The notes beneath the pieces were generated by a model that saw only the letters and a list, made by a program, of their open reading frames with translations, ran no database searches and was not told the origin of the DNA. Shown one piece after another: positions 6,801 through 7,909 of a stretch of 7,909 bases of DNA. Numbering within the stretch: position 1 is the first letter of the stretch; each line of letters opens with the position of its first letter. The stretch covers positions 1 through 7,909 of the forward strand of contig CANREU010000067.1 in NCBI GenBank assembly GCA_947629725.1, in the 5' to 3' direction. The translations under genes and the position numbers were made by a program. This DNA comes from an uncultured Clostridia bacterium (GTDB lineage: Bacteria; Bacillota; Clostridia; Christensenellales; Borkfalkiaceae).

Positions 6801-7387
6801 CCCCAATTGGAAGCGTAGCCGATTTCCACCTTCAAAGCGGTCGTGGCGTCGTCCACCTCGAACTTGTATACCACGCCACCCAAAGCTTCGTTTGCGTTGC
6901 TGGAGTTTTGGTTGCTGTAACGACCGGATTCGTACCCCATTGCATCGATACCTTCAATATAACGCCAATCGTTCCAACCTTCATAGCGCTTGAAGCCCCA
7001 GAATTTCTGGGAAACGGGATCGGCGGTTTCTGCGGCGTCATGACCGGTATCTTCGTAACTTCCATTATAGCAACGGTCGCTCACGGAGTTGTAGAGCTCG
7101 CCCTCGGCGGAAGGATTTTCCGACTGAGCATACGTAAGACCATACGTCTCCATGAACTTCGTCGGCTTTTTGCTCGGATATCCCGTGCTCCCGCGATGGA
7201 GGGCGCCGTTTCCGTCCTCGGTATCCGACATATTGCCGGCTTGCACAAAGTATAAAATCTTTTCGCCGCTCGCCGCCGACACGCCGTCAAGAGGAGCGTC
7301 CCAAAGAGCCACCCCCCCCGCAAGAAGCGCGCCCGCACACAGCGTCGCACACGCCGCGATCCAGCACCTCTTTGCCTTACTTGCCAT
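3803..7387 (-). CDS. Cell-surface protein with two malectin-like domains and eight InlB-type repeats
   Basis: This is a 1194-residue exported, envelope-anchored protein. A signal peptide covers about residues 1-38 (KAKR, a hydrophobic core, likely cleavage at VSA-AS). Residues 41-275 and 352-528 look like two malectin/carbohydrate-binding beta domains with shared landmarks, joined by an Ig-like linker. Residues 529-1136 hold eight InlB-type (Flg_new, Listeria-Bacteroides) repeats. Residues 1137-1160 form an acidic Asp-Pro-Thr linker, and 1161-1194 is KKKGCGG, a hydrophobic helix and KKKHE. There is no LPXTG motif and no catalytic domain I recognise. The start is fixed by AAGGAGG 6 nt upstream. 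The gene has its own promoter and terminator and no partner in its unit. A role in adhesion or glycan binding is inferred from family behaviour; the ligand cannot be read. An in-register antisense frame is open for nearly the whole gene, because TTA, CTA and TCA codons are absent over 3755-7255. Confidence 0.93.
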   Translation of the reverse strand: MASKAKRCWIAACATLCAGALLAGGVALWDAPLDGVSAASGEKILYFVQAGNMSDTEDGNGALHRGSTGYPSKKPTKFMETYGLTYAQSENPSAEGELYNSVSDRCYNGSYEDTGHDAAETADPVSQKFWGFKRYEGWNDWRYIEGIDAMGYESGRYSNQNSSNANEALGGVVYKFEVDDATTALKVEIGYASNWGSANIDTTYYINENYETDETNKVVKSGLHTTNSPQKVVLGKDDGNTIHGVEEGGKYYITVGCNTQTDAPSFISYILIATKDYELPETADLDGFVHKGDTEIEGTLSAHEGAQTFTIAEESKTAINNAKPFDEIEISATYEGRSFTDTVTVLPKEADVVYLIDVGRTTQNGPFSPDKKYETSGYGYTDDIPLTGKDNETTCNWIEDPDFRKSIRNGKVGESGQDNANGSLTYRFDISEAGTYRIIYGTSVPSGWWGRPQKMTVLTTDGVTNGTTDSAYPLQDQQANGLGIYNYSVLADVNPTDGAAKLEVKIEATKEKQNDGVVLAYILIYKVNRITYDEQDGSAVADDYFEIGTSFTVSHDKAPTKTGYTFDGWYEEAEGTMSAEKAYSASKTVYAKWTAKTYNVTLDQGAHGTLSDTSVTATYGQALNLTDKTPTVSKGYTFKGWKKGEDVFTSGTEWTFDDNNVTLTAQYEAIQYTVKFDGNKPADAGDANVESLPGDVEDVSLENATVDLTDKKPTLAGYTFDGWTTDGENVIETFTLTAENIPAKGNEITLKAKWTKLPEDSKTVTFAKGAEDSSIQGMPTEAHVAAGSYTIPDEEPTRTGYTFAGWKVADDDTLYKKGTDHATYEVNADVTFTAQWTAKQYTITYHGVEGATNTDAPANFTYGTGLAQLPTPTKTGYTFEGWYSEDAHEHKVTSIEATRAENIDLYANWTAKTTEVTFQNGDHGTVSKQSETYTYDQTATLPTVTPAKGYEFKEWQLNGAKFELGADNKWNREDGTLTLVAVYTAKTYTIKWTVGTDGTLANGAEAQVTAAYDSDVTIPAVTAKAGKTFKGWYNGSTKIENKAALWDLVQDSTTEIELTAQYDDVTYTVTFDTQEGSTVASATVKHGEKVTQPAENPTREGYTFKGWYTTADGDTEFDFNGEITAETTVYAQWTKNAEPDEPDTPDTPDTPDTPDEPEPEKKKGCGGSIAISAVAIGTIALTLGGALLVKKKHE
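3806..3979 (-). other. C-terminal linker, Cys-Gly-Gly motif and membrane anchor
   Basis: Residues 1137-1160 are an acidic linker of repeated PDT/PDE units, encoded by 9-bp DNA repeats around tcgggcgtg. Then come KKKGCGG (1161-1167), a hydrophobic helix (about 1168-1189) and a basic end KKKHE. The layout (short Gly/Cys motif, one helix, basic tail) is that of a C-terminal sorting signal, but it is not LPXTG. Confidence 0.75.
3980..5803 (-). repeat. Eight InlB-type (Flg_new) protein repeats
   Basis: The repeats cover about residues 529-597, 598-671, 672-761, 762-840, 841-913, 914-987, 988-1066 and 1067-1136. The common core is GYTFxGW (KGYEFKEW in repeat 6, GKTFKGW in repeat 7), ending in xAxWTxK or TAQY and restarting with YTVxFD-like strands. 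Unit length varies from about 69 to 90 residues, and the sequences are well diverged, so this is an old array and not a recent DNA expansion. Confidence 0.9.
5804..7267 (-). other. Duplicated malectin/CBM-like N-terminal region
   Basis: Residues 41-528. Each domain opens with a strand plus glycine motif (ILYFVQAGN at 44-52, VVYLIDVGR at 352-360). Each has a GxxxYxF strand leading to a Trp-Gly motif (170-196 and 422-450) and closes with YILI (269-272 and 521-524). A roughly 75-residue Ig-like segment lies between them. The shared landmarks suggest an old internal duplication. Assignment to a malectin-like or CBM6/35-like fold is by pattern only. Confidence 0.55.
7274..7387 (-). other. Signal peptide of the surface protein
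   Basis: Residues 1-38 have a basic start (MASKAKR), a hydrophobic stretch (about residues 9-28) and a small-residue cleavage region VSAAS. Two cysteines lie in the hydrophobic part, but neither sits in a lipobox (the sequence is ATLC), so signal peptidase I processing is favoured. Confidence 0.8.
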
Positions 7388-7393
7388 AAATTT

Positions 7394-7400
7394 CCTCCTT
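7394..7400 (-). promoter_or_regulatory. Strong ribosome binding site of the surface-protein gene
   Basis: AAGGAGG lies 6 nt before the ATG at 7387. It is the strongest Shine-Dalgarno match in the window and decides the start. Confidence 0.95.
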
Positions 7401-7408
7401 TATTGCTC

Positions 7409-7422
7409 TCGGCTCTTGCCGA
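7409..7422 (-). other. Leader hairpin next to the ribosome site
   Basis: TCGGC-AAGA-GCCGA is a 5-bp stem in the 5' leader, ending 8 nt before the Shine-Dalgarno sequence. It leaves the ribosome site free and may stabilise the mRNA. No riboswitch fold is recognisable in the roughly 82-nt leader. Confidence 0.45.
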
Positions 7423-7475
7423 TTTTTCCTTTTTTTGACATAACAAAACAGGGCTTTCCCCCCGAATGTGCCGCT

Positions 7476-7503
7476 ATTATAATTCCCTCGTGGGGAGCGT
7501 CAA
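7476..7503 (-). promoter_or_regulatory. Near-consensus sigma-A promoter of the surface-protein gene
   Basis: TTGACG (7503-7498), a 16-nt spacer and TATAAT (7481-7476). The upstream DNA (7504-7530) is rich in A/T tracts like an UP element. The expected start is near 7469, giving a leader of about 82 nt. Confidence 0.9.
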
Positions 7504-7530
7504 GGAAAATTTCAAAGAAGCGTAAAAAAA

Positions 7531-7566
7531 TCCATATTTTTGCCCCCTGCTTCACAAAAATATGGA
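7531..7566. promoter_or_regulatory. Perfect 12-bp inverted repeat, candidate regulator site
   Basis: TCCATATTTTTG (7531-7542) and CAAAAATATGGA (7555-7566) are perfect complements around a 12-nt GC-rich spacer. The centre is about 80 bp upstream of the predicted transcript start, a position typical of an activator site. The regulator cannot be named. Confidence 0.6.
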
Positions 7567-7591
7567 AAATTTGGTCATTTTTTCAAATTTT
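7566..7591. promoter_or_regulatory. Second inverted repeat, 8-bp arms, adjacent
   Basis: AAAATTTG (7566-7573) and CAAATTTT (7584-7591) are perfect 8-bp arms with a 10-nt spacer, touching the 12-bp repeat. It could be a second operator or simply AT-rich DNA; the low complexity of the arms makes chance more plausible here. Confidence 0.4.
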
Positions 7592-7668
7592 GTCTTGTGA
7601 CTTTTTCACGCCCCCGCCCGCTCTCGGCACCGCACTCTCTCGGCGCCCCGCATCCTATTTTCTTGGCG

Positions 7669-7710
7669 CCCCCTTGAGGGGGAGCTGTCACGCAGTGACT
7701 GAGGGGGTGT
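7669..7710. repeat. Double-hairpin REP-like element, type 4, copy C
   Basis: CCCCC-TTGA-GGGGG (7669-7682), linker AGCT, then GTCAC-GCA-GTGAC (7687-7699) and TGAGGGGGTGT. The plan is that of the elements at 3593-3647 and 3661-3721, with different stem sequences. Confidence 0.7.
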
Positions 7711-7737
7711 TCGCATTTCCCGACAACACCCCTTCCG

Positions 7738-7780
7738 TGTCATTCCGACGCCGCGCTTTGCGCGGCGGAGTGAATCTCGC
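7738..7780. repeat. Dispersed repeat, type 2, copy b
   Basis: TGTCATTCCGA, a perfect 8-bp stem CGCCGCGC-TTT-GCGCGGCG (7749-7767), then GAGTGAATCTCGC. It shares its ends with the copy at 3347-3386. Confidence 0.65.
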
Positions 7781-7797
7781 TCTTTCCCGCCACCCCT

Positions 7798-7837
7798 CAC
7801 CCTACCCTCCCCCCTCAAGTATAAGGGGGGAGGCAAG
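7798..7837. repeat. Dispersed palindromic repeat, type 1, copy c (40 nt, exact match)
   Basis: Identical over 40 nt to 3436-3475, with the 10-bp stem at 7806-7815 and 7824-7833. It is the last complete repeat before the right edge. Confidence 0.85.
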
Positions 7838-7883
7838 GCTTGATCGGGAGCTGTCCTCTCTCGGCACCCCCTTCTCGCCGCCC

Positions 7884-7909
7884 CACCCCCCTACCCCCCT
7901 CATTGCGGT
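7884..7909. repeat. Dispersed repeat, type 3, copy b (cut by the window edge)
   Basis: This matches 3491-3514 apart from one base (CATTGCGGT for CATTACGGT) and one extra C in each C-run. It probably continues beyond the window. Confidence 0.55.

Noticed and set aside
3755..7255. A 1166-codon open frame on the plus strand
   Set aside because: It lies in exact antisense register with the surface-protein gene and stays open only because TTA, CTA and TCA codons are absent there. The protein is rich in Arg, Gly and Val with no family signal, and the sense strand has promoter, ribosome site, signal peptide and terminator.
7409..7437. A plus-strand terminator (hairpin followed by T-runs)
   Set aside because: The hairpin plus T-rich stretch looks terminator-like on the plus strand, but no plus-strand gene leads into it; it lies in the leader of the minus-strand gene.

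Overview
The window looks like a GC-rich chromosomal stretch from a Gram-positive bacterium, probably a gut-type Clostridia member of the Bacillota. Lineage is inferred from three things: the TTGACG/TATAAT-type promoters and strong AAGGAGG ribosome site, a surface protein with a signal peptide and InlB-type (Listeria-Bacteroides) repeats, and a dehydrogenase very like streptococcal and clostridial ones. All convincing genes lie on the minus strand, so the text below reads right to left.

Right part (7909 to 3736). About 300 bases of dispersed palindromic repeats are followed by an AT-rich block with two perfect inverted repeats. Then come a near-consensus promoter (-35 7498-7503, -10 7476-7481), a leader of roughly 82 nt with a small hairpin, a strong ribosome site, and one large gene (7387-3803). 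It encodes a 1194-residue surface protein: signal peptide, two apparently homologous malectin/CBM-like beta domains, eight InlB-type repeats with GYTFxGW cores, an acidic Pro-Asp-Thr linker, and a C-terminal KKKGCGG-membrane helix-KKK tail instead of LPXTG. A strong intrinsic terminator closes the unit.

Middle (3735 to 3255). This is an intergenic region made mostly of dispersed GC-rich palindromic repeats, including a tail-to-tail pair, and it ends in an extended -10 promoter that sits almost on top of the next start codon.

Left part (3254 to 201). A three-gene operon encodes a GH88 unsaturated glucuronyl hydrolase (broken by a one-base frameshift at a T6 run), a DUF2264 protein and an SDR dehydrogenase of the gluconate 5-dehydrogenase/DhuD type. 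Both junctions overlap (7 nt and 4 nt). The likely job is removing the unsaturated uronic acid from lyase-generated oligosaccharides and channelling it towards 2-keto-3-deoxygluconate; the isomerase and lyases are not in the window. A hairpin at 201-229 ends the operon. The leftmost 157 bases hold no gene I can support, only a weak candidate promoter pointing out of the window.

The most interesting items are the frameshift in the hydrolase and its possible effect on coupled translation, the apparently leaderless promoter, the surface protein with its non-LPXTG tail, the 12-bp inverted repeat upstream of its promoter, and the dense set of at least four dispersed palindromic repeat types.
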